Assembly (NCBI RefSeq): GCF_003575975.1
Contig: NZ_QQXK01000003.1
Span: 62,001-126,000, forward strand
DNA: 64,000 nt
Direction: 5' to 3'
DNA from: Galactobacter valiniphilus
Lineage (GTDB): Bacteria > Actinomycetota > Actinomycetes > Actinomycetales > Micrococcaceae
The notes beneath the pieces were generated by a model that had not been told where the DNA came from, did not search any database, and saw nothing but the letters and a program-made list of their open reading frames with translations. The position numbers were made by a program, and so were the translations under genes. This document shows positions 56,837-64,000 of this stretch, piece by piece; the first letter of the stretch is position 1, and the number at the start of each line of letters is the position of its first letter.

Positions 56837-57550
56837 TCAGACCGCGGACAGCCGGCGCAGCCCCTCCGGGGTCCACGCCGCGTCGAGCCGCGCGTCCCAC
56901 GCCTCGGACGGCACGATGTCCAGCACCTCGTCGGAGCGCACACACGCCACGGTGGGCGTCGCCCGCCCCGCGAGGAAGCTGTCGTAGAAGCCGCCGCCCT
57001 GGCCCAGCCTGGTCCCGTCCGTGCCCACGGCGAGGGCAGGAACCACCACGAGGTCGATTCCCGCGGGGTCGGCCGGCTCGCCGCCCACGGGCTCGGGGAC
57101 CGGAGCGAGGGCGCCCCTGGCCACCCGCAGCTCCGGGGTCCAGCGCACCCAGGCTAGGCGCCGGCCGGGGAGCGAGAGCGGCACGAGCACGTTCAGCCCG
57201 GCCGCATGCCACTGGGCCATCGCCGCCGTGGGATCCGGCTCGGACGCGGCCGGGAGATAGGCGGCCAGGCAGGCCGGCCGGCCCGGCGGCGCGGCGGCCA
57301 GCGCCCAGGCGGCCAGCTGCCCGGCCCACGCGGCCCAGCCGCGCCGCTCGGCCTCGCGTTGCCCGGGCTCCACGGCACGACGGCGCGCGCGGAGTGCGGA
57401 GCGCAGGGCCGCCTTGGCGGCGCCCGGCTCGCCTCCGACTCCCGAGGCGGCCGGGGCACCCGGCCGCGCCGCGCCGTCGGGCAGGGAAGACGCGCCGGTG
57501 GCGACCCCGGGGACGTGCTGCGGGGCCGGTGACTCGGGGGTGGGCTGCAT
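56837..57550 (-). CDS. 5-formyltetrahydrofolate cyclo-ligase
   Basis: The roughly 237-residue protein has an Ala/Pro-rich N-terminal extension of about 40 residues, then KAALRSALRARRRAV, the substrate-region YLPAASEPDP, VLVPLSLPGRRLAWVRW, and the diagnostic DLVVVPALAVGTDGTRLGQGGGFYD loop. It converts 5-formyl-THF to methenyl-THF with ATP. The start at 57550 lies 6 nt after AAGGAT; a GTG at 57556 is another option. Confidence 0.88.
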   Translation of the reverse strand: MQPTPESPAPQHVPGVATGASSLPDGAARPGAPAASGVGGEPGAAKAALRSALRARRRAVEPGQREAERRGWAAWAGQLAAWALAAAPPGRPACLAAYLPAASEPDPTAAMAQWHAAGLNVLVPLSLPGRRLAWVRWTPELRVARGALAPVPEPVGGEPADPAGIDLVVVPALAVGTDGTRLGQGGGFYDSFLAGRATPTVACVRSDEVLDIVPSEAWDARLDAAWTPEGLRRLSAV

Positions 57551-57591
57551 GCCCACATCCTTGCATCCGCCGCCAGCGTGGGGGCGGCGGT

Positions 57592-57606
57592 TAGGGTGCA
57601 GTCATG
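57592..57606 (+). promoter_or_regulatory. Leaderless-type -10 (TAGGGT) before the GNAT gene
   Basis: TAGGGT at 57592-57597, 6 nt before the ATG at 57604; no RBS. Confidence 0.55.
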
Positions 57607-58221
57607 TCCACGCCGCCTCGCGATCCACGCCCCGTGCTGAGCGGTGAGCGGGTGACCCTCTCGCCCCTGCGCGGGAGCGACAAGCGCGCCTTCAAGGCGC
57701 TGGTGGCGAGAAACCGCGACTGGCTCGCTCCCTTCGGCGCCTCCGACCCACACGCCGCGCCGGCTGCTGGGAGCTTTTCCGGCGCGCTGCGCGAGGCCAA
57801 GCGGGCCGCCAAGCAGGGCCGCAGTTGGGGCTGGGCGCTGCGCCTGGGCGCCCGCGCCGCCGCGCCGCAGGCACCCGCGGCGGTGCTGGGGCAGGTGAGC
57901 CTGCACTCGCTCACGGGCGGCGCGGCGCGGCAAGGGAGCATCGGTTACTGGATCGATCGGGGCTTCAGCGGCCGGGGCCTGGCCTCGGAGGCCGTGAGCG
58001 TGGTGCTCGACCACGGCTTCGGCGAGGCCGGATTGCACCGAGTCGAGGCGCTCGTGCACCCGGAGAACGCCCCGAGCCTGGCGCTGCTGCGCCGGCTCGG
58101 CTTCCGTGAGGAGGGCGTGCGCGAGAGGGCGCTGTGGGTGCGGGGGAACTGGTGCGATCACCTCGTGCTGGCCCTGACCGAGGAGGAATGGCCGCCCGGA
58201 GGAAGAAACTCCTTGGCCTGA
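57604..58221 (+). CDS. RimJ/RimL-type GNAT acetyltransferase
   Basis: The 205-residue protein has VTLSPLRGSDKRAFKAL, the RNRDWLAPF segment, GYWIDRGFSGRGLASEAVSVVLDHGFGEAGLHRVEALVHPENAPSLALLRRLGFREEGVRE and DHLVLALTEEEW, the pattern of ribosomal-protein N-acetyltransferase-like enzymes (RimJ/RimL). The target is not known. It is divergent from the cyclo-ligase gene, 53 bp apart. Confidence 0.88.
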   Translation: MSTPPRDPRPVLSGERVTLSPLRGSDKRAFKALVARNRDWLAPFGASDPHAAPAAGSFSGALREAKRAAKQGRSWGWALRLGARAAAPQAPAAVLGQVSLHSLTGGAARQGSIGYWIDRGFSGRGLASEAVSVVLDHGFGEAGLHRVEALVHPENAPSLALLRRLGFREEGVRERALWVRGNWCDHLVLALTEEEWPPGGRNSLA

Positions 58222-58319
58222 TTGCGTGACACGCGCCGTTTCTCACGGTTTCACGCTGCGGTTGCCGATAACTTGGGGACTCAACGGGTACCCCCGCCCG
58301 CAGCCCATCAGGAGGAGCC

Positions 58320-59006
58320 ATGACGCAACCGCAAGGGACGTTCACCGTGCGCTGGGGCAAGCTCTCGCTTGCAGCGCTCGGCGCCCTCGCGACGCTGGCC
58401 GCACCGATCACGCTGGTGGTGGCCCTCGTGGGCCCGCTCAGCCTGTGGGTCCCGCTGATCGCCCTGGTCCTTGCCGCGCTGTGCGTGGCCGGACTGCGCG
58501 CCAGCGCCGTGCGCGACCGCCGCCGCAAGGCCTGGGACGAGGCGGCCGTCTCCGTTCCCGCCGCGCTCATCGAGTCCGCCGCCCAGGACGCCGCCGCCCG
58601 CGAGGCGCGCGAGACCGCGGAGCGCGAGCTCGCCGCGGCCCGCCTCGCCGATGAGCGTGCCGCCGAGCTGGAGCGCCGCCTGGCCGAGCGCCAGGACGCC
58701 CCCTTCGACATGCTGGCCGAGGAACCGGAGGACGAGGTTGTGGGCGCGGACGAGCCCGTCGTCGCGGCGCCGGTCGCCGAGGCCGCGCCGCAGCAGTGGA
58801 CCCCGCGCGAGCTGCCGGCCCCGAGCTACGTTGGCGCCACGCCGGCCCAGCGTCCCGCCCCGGCGCCGCTGCCGCGCGAGGAGGCCAAGCGGGCCGAGGT
58901 CATCACGAGCATCCGCCAGGCCGAGGCCCAGCGCCTCGAGGCCGAGCGCACCCAGCGCGCCGAGCGACTGGATCTCGACGCCGTGCTGCAGCGCCGCCGC
59001 GCCTGA
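58320..59006 (+). CDS. Membrane protein with coiled-coil cytoplasmic tail, unknown function
   Basis: The 228-residue protein has two N-terminal helices (LAALGALATLAAPITLVVALVG and LWVPLIALVLAALCVAGL) and a long charged tail. Residues about 80-125 (ESAAQDAAAREARETAERELAAARLADERAAELERRLAERQ) form a predicted coiled coil; a second helical stretch is at the end (AEVITSIRQAEAQRLEAERTQRAERLDLDAVLQRRRA). The RBS is AGGAGG. No family is recognised. The end motif LDAVLQRRRA may be a binding peptide. Confidence 0.7.
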   Translation: MTQPQGTFTVRWGKLSLAALGALATLAAPITLVVALVGPLSLWVPLIALVLAALCVAGLRASAVRDRRRKAWDEAAVSVPAALIESAAQDAAAREARETAERELAAARLADERAAELERRLAERQDAPFDMLAEEPEDEVVGADEPVVAAPVAEAAPQQWTPRELPAPSYVGATPAQRPAPAPLPREEAKRAEVITSIRQAEAQRLEAERTQRAERLDLDAVLQRRRA

Positions 59007-59019
59007 TCCAGCACGATCG

Positions 59020-59068
59020 AAGAACGCCGCAGGCCGGACCCCCGTGGGGTCCGGCCTGCGGCGTTCTT
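59020..59068. terminator. Terminator after the membrane protein, also serving the Lrp gene
   Basis: A perfect 23-bp stem with a CGT loop (left arm 59020-59042, right arm 59046-59068) between convergent genes. Confidence 0.9.
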
Positions 59069-59076
59069 GGCTCCGC

Positions 59077-59580
59077 TCAGTCCCTCGCGTCCGGCCCGGA
59101 GGGCAGCAGCGGCCCCGTGGTGCCGGGGTGGTGCCCGAAGATGAGCGTGGTCTCGGTGTGGGCCACCGAGGCATCCGTCGCGAGGTGGTCGAGCACCCAA
59201 TTGCGCAGGGCGTCCGTCGAGGCGACGGCGATCCGCAGCAGGTAGTCGGTGCCGCCCGAGACATGGAACATCTCCACGACGTCCGGCAGGTCGGGGACGA
59301 AGCGCGTGAAGCGGTCGATCTCCTCGCGGTCGTGGGCGCGCAGCTTGACGGCGATGAGCGCCTGCACGGGGCGGCCGACGGCCGCGAGCGAGACGGTCGC
59401 GTGGTACCCCTCGATGACGCCGCGCTCCACGAGCGCCCGCGTGCGCACGAGCGCCGTGGACGGTGCCACGCCGACGCGCTCGGCCAGCGCGGCGTTGGAG
59501 ATCCTGGCGTCCGCCACGAGGGCGTTGATGATGGCGCGATCGAGGGCGTCGAGCCCCGAGGAATCGCTCGTGTGAGTCAT
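59077..59580 (-). CDS. Lrp/AsnC-family transcriptional regulator
   Basis: The 167-residue protein has the AsnC HTH at the N-terminus (LDALDRAIINALVADARISNAALAERVGVAPSTALVRTRALVERGVIEGY) and a RAM ligand-binding domain (ALIAVKLRAHDREEIDRFTRFV, VVEMFHVSGGTDYLLRIAV). It likely responds to an amino acid. It is divergent from the lipoprotein gene and about 1.3 kb from an aminotransferase, either of which may be a target. Confidence 0.9.
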   Translation of the reverse strand: MTHTSDSSGLDALDRAIINALVADARISNAALAERVGVAPSTALVRTRALVERGVIEGYHATVSLAAVGRPVQALIAVKLRAHDREEIDRFTRFVPDLPDVVEMFHVSGGTDYLLRIAVASTDALRNWVLDHLATDASVAHTETTLIFGHHPGTTGPLLPSGPDARD

Positions 59581-59644
59581 GCCCACATTTGACCACACGC
59601 CGCGCGCGAGGAGCCCGCGGCTGGGGTGCGCGCCGCCGCCCGGA

Positions 59645-59659
59645 TACGCTCTAGGGGTG
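59645..59659 (+). promoter_or_regulatory. Leaderless-type -10 (TACGCT) before the lipoprotein gene
   Basis: TACGCT at 59645-59650, 6 nt before the GTG at 59657. Confidence 0.5.
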
Positions 59660-60757
59660 AAGTCACTGCCGTTCGTTTCCTCGCCGCTCACCCGCCAGCG
59701 CGGCCCCCGCGGGGCGCGCACGGCCGCGTCCGTCGCGCTCGGCGCCGCCCTGGCCCTCGGGCTGGGCGCCTGCACGCCCTCGTCTCCCGCGCCGCCCGTG
59801 ACCAACGCGCCGGACACGACGAGCGGCGTCGTGCGGATCGCCGCCCTCGACGGCGACGCCGACGCGCTGCTGCAGGCGCGCGCCTCGGTCCAGGTGCTCA
59901 ACGCCGCCGGCGTGAAGGCGCAGCTCACGGGCTCGCAGACCGTCAGCTCCCACGACGCCCGCGCGCAGCTGGCGGGCGGCAAGGTGGACCTGGTGTTCGG
60001 CGGCGCCGAGGAATGGCTCGTGTCGGCGACCGCCGCCGAGCGGGCTACCGCGAGCGGCTCGACGGCGCCCGCTTCCACCGGCGCGAGTCCCGGCTCCGCC
60101 GAGGCGTCAGGCGACGCCGAGGCCGACGCCACGGCCGGATCCACGCCGAGCGATCAGGGCTCGGCCACCGACGCCGTGCGCGCCACGCTGGACGAGGGCC
60201 TGGCCGTGGGCACGGCCGCCCTCGGGGAGCGGCGCCTCGCCGCCATCACCACCAAGTCCGTCGCCGCCCTGCACACGCTCGAATCGGTCGCGACCCTGCC
60301 CGCGTTCTGCCCCTCCGGCCGCCTCGCGGCGCCGCGGGACTGGGTGGGCGCCGCCGGCACCGCGTGGGAGTCGCGCTCCGGCTGCGCACCGCGCGAGACC
60401 ACGGGTACCGCCGACACCACCGCGGCCCTCGAGCTCCTCGTGGGCGGCAAGGCGGAGCTGGCGATCGCGCGCTCCAACGACCCCCGCATCGTCGCGTGGG
60501 GACTGCGCTCCCTCCAGGATCCAGGCAACACCCTCGGCGCTGATCCGCTCCTCGGTGTGATCTCCTCCGATCGCGTGGGCAAGGACGCGCTGGAGAAGCT
60601 CAGCAAGCTCGCCTCCTCCCTCAGCGGCGAGAACTGGGACCAGCTGCAGCGCCTGCAGTCCGAGTCCGGGGTGAGCGACGCGGACCTCGCCGCGTGGCTC
60701 AGGGCCCGCTCGCTCGTGAGCGAGGCCGGCCCGTCCACGGCCCCGAGCGGCTCCTGA
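59657..60757 (+). CDS. Orphan OpuAC-like substrate-binding lipoprotein
   Basis: The 366-residue protein has a lipoprotein signal (RTAASVALGAALALGLGAC, Cys39), then a two-lobed binding-protein pattern: VVRIAALDGDADALLQARASVQVLNAAG, SHDARAQLAGGKVDLVFGGAEEWL, and near the end GVISSDRVGKDALEKLSKLASSLSGENWDQLQRLQ, recalling OpuAC/ProX glycine-betaine binders. A Ser/Ala/Glu-rich insertion (about 130-170) interrupts it. No permease or ATPase gene is nearby. It may serve a remote transporter or be a sensor. Ligand residues could not be identified. Confidence 0.65.
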   Translation: MKSLPFVSSPLTRQRGPRGARTAASVALGAALALGLGACTPSSPAPPVTNAPDTTSGVVRIAALDGDADALLQARASVQVLNAAGVKAQLTGSQTVSSHDARAQLAGGKVDLVFGGAEEWLVSATAAERATASGSTAPASTGASPGSAEASGDAEADATAGSTPSDQGSATDAVRATLDEGLAVGTAALGERRLAAITTKSVAALHTLESVATLPAFCPSGRLAAPRDWVGAAGTAWESRSGCAPRETTGTADTTAALELLVGGKAELAIARSNDPRIVAWGLRSLQDPGNTLGADPLLGVISSDRVGKDALEKLSKLASSLSGENWDQLQRLQSESGVSDADLAAWLRARSLVSEAGPSTAPSGS

Positions 60758-60841
60758 ACGCGTCAGGGGAGTGAGTCGGGTCACGGGCGGCTGTGGCCCG
60801 CGCTATCCCGTCATGTGAAGGCATCTGCCCTCGAGCGGTGA

Positions 60842-60856
60842 CAAGATGTGTCCGTG
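60842..60856 (+). promoter_or_regulatory. Leaderless-type -10 (CAAGAT) before the aminotransferase gene
   Basis: CAAGAT at 60842-60847, 6 nt before the GTG at 60854, which decides that start over the GTG at 60848. Confidence 0.45.
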
Positions 60857-62074
60857 CCCGAATTCAAGCAGTCATCCAAGCTTCACAACGTCCTCTACGA
60901 CATCCGCGGTCCGGTGTTGGAGGAGGCTACGCGCATGGAGGCGGCAGGGCACCGCATCCTCAAGCTGAACATCGGCAACCCGGCGCCGTTCGGCTTCGAG
61001 GCCCCCGACGCGATCCTCGTGGACATGATCCGCCACCTGCCGCACGCGCAGGGCTACTCGGATTCGCGCGGCATTATGAGCGCGCGCACGGCGGTCTCGC
61101 AGTACTACCAGACCCGCGGGATCCAGACGATCGGCGTCGACGACATCTACCTCGGCAACGGCGTCTCCGAGCTCATCTCGCTGAGCCTGAACGCCCTGTT
61201 GGACGACGGCGACGAGGTCCTGGTCCCCACGCCGGATTACCCGCTGTGGACGGCCTCGACGTCCCTGGCCGGCGGCCGCGCCGTGCACTACCTCTGCGAC
61301 GAGTCCGAGGGCTGGATGCCCGACCTCGAGGACATGGCCGCCAAGATCACGCCCCGCACCAAGGGCATCGTGGTCATCAACCCCAACAACCCCACGGGTG
61401 CGGTCTACCCCAAGCACGTCCTCGAGGGCATCCTGGAGCTCGCGCGCCGCCACGGGCTCATCGTCTTTGCCGACGAGATCTACGAGAAGATCACCTACGA
61501 CGGCGTCGAGGCGATCAACATGGCCTCGCTCTCCGACGACGTCCTGACCCTCACCTTCTCCGGCCTCTCCAAGGCCTACCGCGTGTGCGGTTTCCGCGCC
61601 GGCTGGATGGCCATCTCGGGCCCCAAGCACCTCGCGACGGACTACATCGAGGGCCTCAACCTGCTCACCAACATGCGCCTGTGCGCCAACGTCCCGGCGC
61701 AGCACGCGATCCAGACCGCGCTGGGCGGATACCAGTCGATCAACGACCTGATCCTGCCCGGCGGCCGCCTCCTGGAGCAGCGCAACCTGGCGCACAAGAT
61801 GCTCAACGAGATCCCAGGCGTCTCCTGCGAGCAGGGCTACGGCGCCCTCTACCTCTTTCCGCGCCTGGATCCCGAGGTGTACCCGATCCAGGACGACGAG
61901 CGCTTCGCCCTCGACCTGCTCAAGCAGCAGAAGATCCTCGTCACCCAGGGCACTGGCTTCAACTGGATCGCGCCGGATCACTTCCGCCTCGTGACACTGC
62001 CGGATGTGAAGATGCTGGAGGACGCGATCGGTAGGATCGCCGAATACCTGGAGGGCCTGCGCGAAAGGGCCTGA
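60854..62074 (+). CDS. alaA: AlaA-type alanine (glutamate-pyruvate) aminotransferase
   Basis: The 406-residue PLP enzyme (fold type I) has LKLNIGNPAPFGFEAPDAILVDM, YSDSRGIMSARTAV, the VVINPNNPTGAVY loop, FADEIYEKI with the PLP-ring Asp, and FSGLSKAYRVCGFRAGW with the Schiff-base lysine. It is closest by eye to E. coli AlaA and the actinobacterial AspC-type alanine aminotransferase. Products are alanine and 2-oxoglutarate from pyruvate and glutamate. It stands 57 bp before the PPK2 gene. Confidence 0.9.
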   Translation: MPEFKQSSKLHNVLYDIRGPVLEEATRMEAAGHRILKLNIGNPAPFGFEAPDAILVDMIRHLPHAQGYSDSRGIMSARTAVSQYYQTRGIQTIGVDDIYLGNGVSELISLSLNALLDDGDEVLVPTPDYPLWTASTSLAGGRAVHYLCDESEGWMPDLEDMAAKITPRTKGIVVINPNNPTGAVYPKHVLEGILELARRHGLIVFADEIYEKITYDGVEAINMASLSDDVLTLTFSGLSKAYRVCGFRAGWMAISGPKHLATDYIEGLNLLTNMRLCANVPAQHAIQTALGGYQSINDLILPGGRLLEQRNLAHKMLNEIPGVSCEQGYGALYLFPRLDPEVYPIQDDERFALDLLKQQKILVTQGTGFNWIAPDHFRLVTLPDVKMLEDAIGRIAEYLEGLRERA

Positions 62075-62131
62075 GCCCTCCGCCCCGCCCGGCTCCCCGG
62101 GCGGGCCGCGCGAGCGCAAGCAGGAGGAGCG

Positions 62132-63013
62132 GTGGCTCAGAAGGACACGCAGGACCTCGGTATCGAAGGACAGGCCTTGCCCGACGCCGCGGCGGCGCTG
62201 GCGTGGGTGCCCGGCTCGCCCATGAACGACTCCACCACGGCGGATAAGCCGGGGTTCGACGGCGACAAGGCCGCCGGCGAGGCGGCGCTGGCCGCCGGGA
62301 CCTCGGCCCTGGACGAGCTGCAGGAGCGGCTCTTCGCCGCCTCCAAGGGCGGCGAGACCCGCAACGTGCTGCTCGTGCTGCAGGCCATGGACACGGCGGG
62401 CAAGGGCGGTATCGTGCGCCACGTCGTGGGTTCCGTTGACCCGCAGGGCGTGGAGCTCACGGCCTTCAAGGCCCCCTCCGAGGAGGAGCGCGCCCATGAC
62501 TTTCTGTGGCGCATCCGCAAGGCCCTGCCCGGGCCGGGCAAGATCGGCGTGTTCGACCGCTCGCACTACGAGGACGTGCTGGTGCACCGCGTGCGCGGGC
62601 TCTCCCCGCTCGAGGAGGTCGAGAAGCGCTACGGCCAGATCGTCGACTTCGAGCGCGAGCTCGTCGCCTCCGGCACCGTGATGGTGAAGGTCTTCCTGCA
62701 CCTCTCGCGCGAGGAGCAGGGCAAGCGCCTCGCCGAGCGCCTCGACCGCCCGGACAAGTACTGGAAGTACAACCCGAGAGACGTGGACGATCGCGCGTAC
62801 TGGGACGACTACCAGGAGGCCTACCGCATCGCCCTGGACAAGACCCACACGGACGAGGCGCCCTGGTTTGTGGTGCCCGCCGACCGCAAGTGGTACGCGC
62901 GCCTGGCCGTTCAGTCGCTCCTGACGCAGGCCCTCAAGAAGATCGACCCGCAGTGGCCGGCCGCCGACTTCGACGTGGCCCACGAGCAGAAGCGGCTCGC
63001 GGAACTCGGCTGA
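62132..63013 (+). CDS. ppk2: Polyphosphate kinase 2 family protein
   Basis: The 293-residue protein has the PPK2 Walker A AMDTAGKGGIVRHVVGS, Walker B IGVFDRSHYEDVLVHRV, the lid region FLHLSREEQGKRLAERLDRPDKYWKYNPRD and YWDDYQEAYRIALDKT. It transfers phosphate between polyphosphate and nucleotides. The subclass (AMP or ADP preference) cannot be settled by eye. The start GTG has CAGGAGGAGC upstream. Confidence 0.92.
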   Translation: MAQKDTQDLGIEGQALPDAAAALAWVPGSPMNDSTTADKPGFDGDKAAGEAALAAGTSALDELQERLFAASKGGETRNVLLVLQAMDTAGKGGIVRHVVGSVDPQGVELTAFKAPSEEERAHDFLWRIRKALPGPGKIGVFDRSHYEDVLVHRVRGLSPLEEVEKRYGQIVDFERELVASGTVMVKVFLHLSREEQGKRLAERLDRPDKYWKYNPRDVDDRAYWDDYQEAYRIALDKTHTDEAPWFVVPADRKWYARLAVQSLLTQALKKIDPQWPAADFDVAHEQKRLAELG

Positions 63014-63036
63014 GCCGCCGGCAAGGCTGAACGCGG

Positions 63037-63068
63037 GCGGGCCCGGCGCCGACAGGTGCCGGGCCCGC
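63037..63068 (+). terminator. Terminator of ppk2
   Basis: A 14-bp stem with one G-T pair and a GACA loop, 23 bp after the stop. Confidence 0.75.
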
Positions 63069-63253
63069 CGTCGTCTCCACGCGCCGTCGTGCAGGGCCCT
63101 TGTGGTGGTGTGCGCCGGCGCCGCGCTCGCAGGAGCGCACGGGCCGCGGCGGAAAATGGGCGGTGGGCTGGCGGACCGTGGCATGCCCCGGGTGTGAGGT
63201 GGATCGCAGACTATTTCGGTCCGCACATTCCCCCTTCGCACCCCGGGAGACCC

Positions 63254-64000
63254 ATGTCCTCCACCACCAGCCGCGGCGCCTACACGGCGCCCCCGCGCGG
63301 CGGTCACTACCAAAACGTCCTGCTCGCGGTCCTCTTCGCGACCTTCGGCTTCGTCTTCTTCGACCGCATGGCGCTGAACTACCTCGCGCCGTACTTCATG
63401 GACGAGCTCGGCCTCGACAACACCGCCATCGGCCTGCTGGGCGGCCTGCCCTCCCTCACGCGGGCCATTTCCGGGCTCCTGCTCGGCGTCATTTCCGACC
63501 GGATCGACCGCCGCAAGCCGCTCATCATCGCGTGCATCATCGGCTTCTCGATCTTCTCGGCGCTCTCCGGCCTCGTGGGCGGCCTGGCCAGCCTGCTCCT
63601 GCTGCGCGCCATCATGGGCATGGCCGAGGGCGGCGTGCTGCCGCTCTCGCAGACGCTGCTCATGTACTCCTCCTCTCCCAAGCGCCGCGGCCTGAACATG
63701 GGCCTGCTGCAGGGTTCGGCCGCCGGCCTGCTCGGCGGCGTGGTGGGCCCGATCGTCACGGTTGCCATGGCCAACGCGTGGGGCTGGCGCTCCGCGTTCT
63801 ACATCACGATCGTCCCCGGCATCCTGCTGACGCTCCTGGTGCTCTTCTTCGTCAAGGACCTGCGCCTCAAGGCCACGAACGCCGCAGGCGAGCTGGACGC
63901 CGACGCGGCCGACGCGATGGCCGGCGCCATCCCGCTCTCCGAGCGCCCCACGACGTTCCGCGCCGCGCTCAAGACCCGCAACATGTGGCTGTGCATGGGC
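63254..64000 (+). CDS. MFS transporter (3' end outside the window)
   Basis: The first 249 residues are open to the window edge. They hold about six membrane helices of the N-terminal MFS half, beginning GGHYQNVLLAVLFATFGFVFFDRMALNYLAPYF, with the loop 2-3 motif GVISDRIDRRKPLI and a second conserved stretch (RAIMGMAEGGVLPLSQTLL). It resembles anion:cation symporters for organic acids or sugar acids. GGGAG lies upstream of the ATG. Substrate unknown; the gene is 44 kb from the sialic-acid locus, so no link is claimed. Confidence 0.85.
   Translation, partial: MSSTTSRGAYTAPPRGGHYQNVLLAVLFATFGFVFFDRMALNYLAPYFMDELGLDNTAIGLLGGLPSLTRAISGLLLGVISDRIDRRKPLIIACIIGFSIFSALSGLVGGLASLLLLRAIMGMAEGGVLPLSQTLLMYSSSPKRRGLNMGLLQGSAAGLLGGVVGPIVTVAMANAWGWRSAFYITIVPGILLTLLVLFFVKDLRLKATNAAGELDADAADAMAGAIPLSERPTTFRAALKTRNMWLCMG

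Overview
The window is high-GC, gene-dense bacterial chromosome from an actinobacterium, most consistent with Micrococcales (a Micrococcaceae-like organism). The signs are an IMPDH pair (guaB plus a guaB3-type paralogue) upstream of guaA, two CIRCE operators before groES-groEL, a SipW-type (Ser/His) signal peptidase with cognate exported proteins, a TsaE-TsaB-RimI-TsaD cluster joined by GTGA overlaps, and many genes whose only visible promoter is a -10 hexamer 6-8 nt before the start codon (leaderless pattern). No tRNA, rRNA, IS element, CRISPR array or phage gene was seen. The taxon is inferred from gene content.

Layout. 1-7.6 kb: a LuxR-type regulator, then a surface-structure operon (VWA adhesin, two SipW-cognate TasA-like proteins, SipW peptidase, LPXTG protein) closed by two hairpins. 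7.7-9.1 kb: rplM-rpsI. 9.1-19.9 kb: sialic-acid locus on the minus strand (sialidase, nanE, nanK, nanA, a Sat-type peptide-family ABC transporter with a fused permease-ATPase, and a Tat lipoprotein binding protein) with a divergent GntR regulator. 19.9-31.6 kb: cell-envelope precursors and polymers (glmM, mscL, coaA, glmS, galU, acpS, NAD(P)HX repair, a double-domain CDP-glycerol glycerophosphotransferase, a GT2 glycosyltransferase). 31.7-35.8 kb: alr and the t6A genes. 35.9-40 kb: YbdK-type carboxylate-amine ligase, DUF4097 protein, a ribbon-helix-helix regulator with a clear operator, and a THUMP-like methyltransferase. 40-42.3 kb: groES-groEL. 42.4-50.9 kb: OatA-like acyltransferase, guaB, guaB3-type, SURF1, DUF3817, guaA. 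51-55.6 kb: a 1367-residue SF1-helicase-like protein whose Walker A lysine and Walker B order are lost, with a Vsr-like C-terminus and a coupled 145-residue protein. 55.6-64 kb: SAF-domain protein, FmdB, 5-formyl-THF cyclo-ligase, GNAT, membrane coiled-coil protein, Lrp, an orphan lipoprotein, alaA-type aminotransferase, PPK2 and the start of an MFS transporter.

How the parts fit. The sialic-acid operon would feed N-acetylneuraminate to GlcNAc-6-P, next to glmM and glmS, which make amino-sugar precursors for peptidoglycan. With surface fibres and O-acetyltransferase this suggests a host-associated lifestyle. The best candidate for something undescribed is the degenerate helicase/Vsr-like protein and its coupled partner. 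Other strong leads are the ribbon-helix-helix autoregulatory site, the sialidase without a signal peptide, and the SipW operon whose adhesin has lost its wall anchor.
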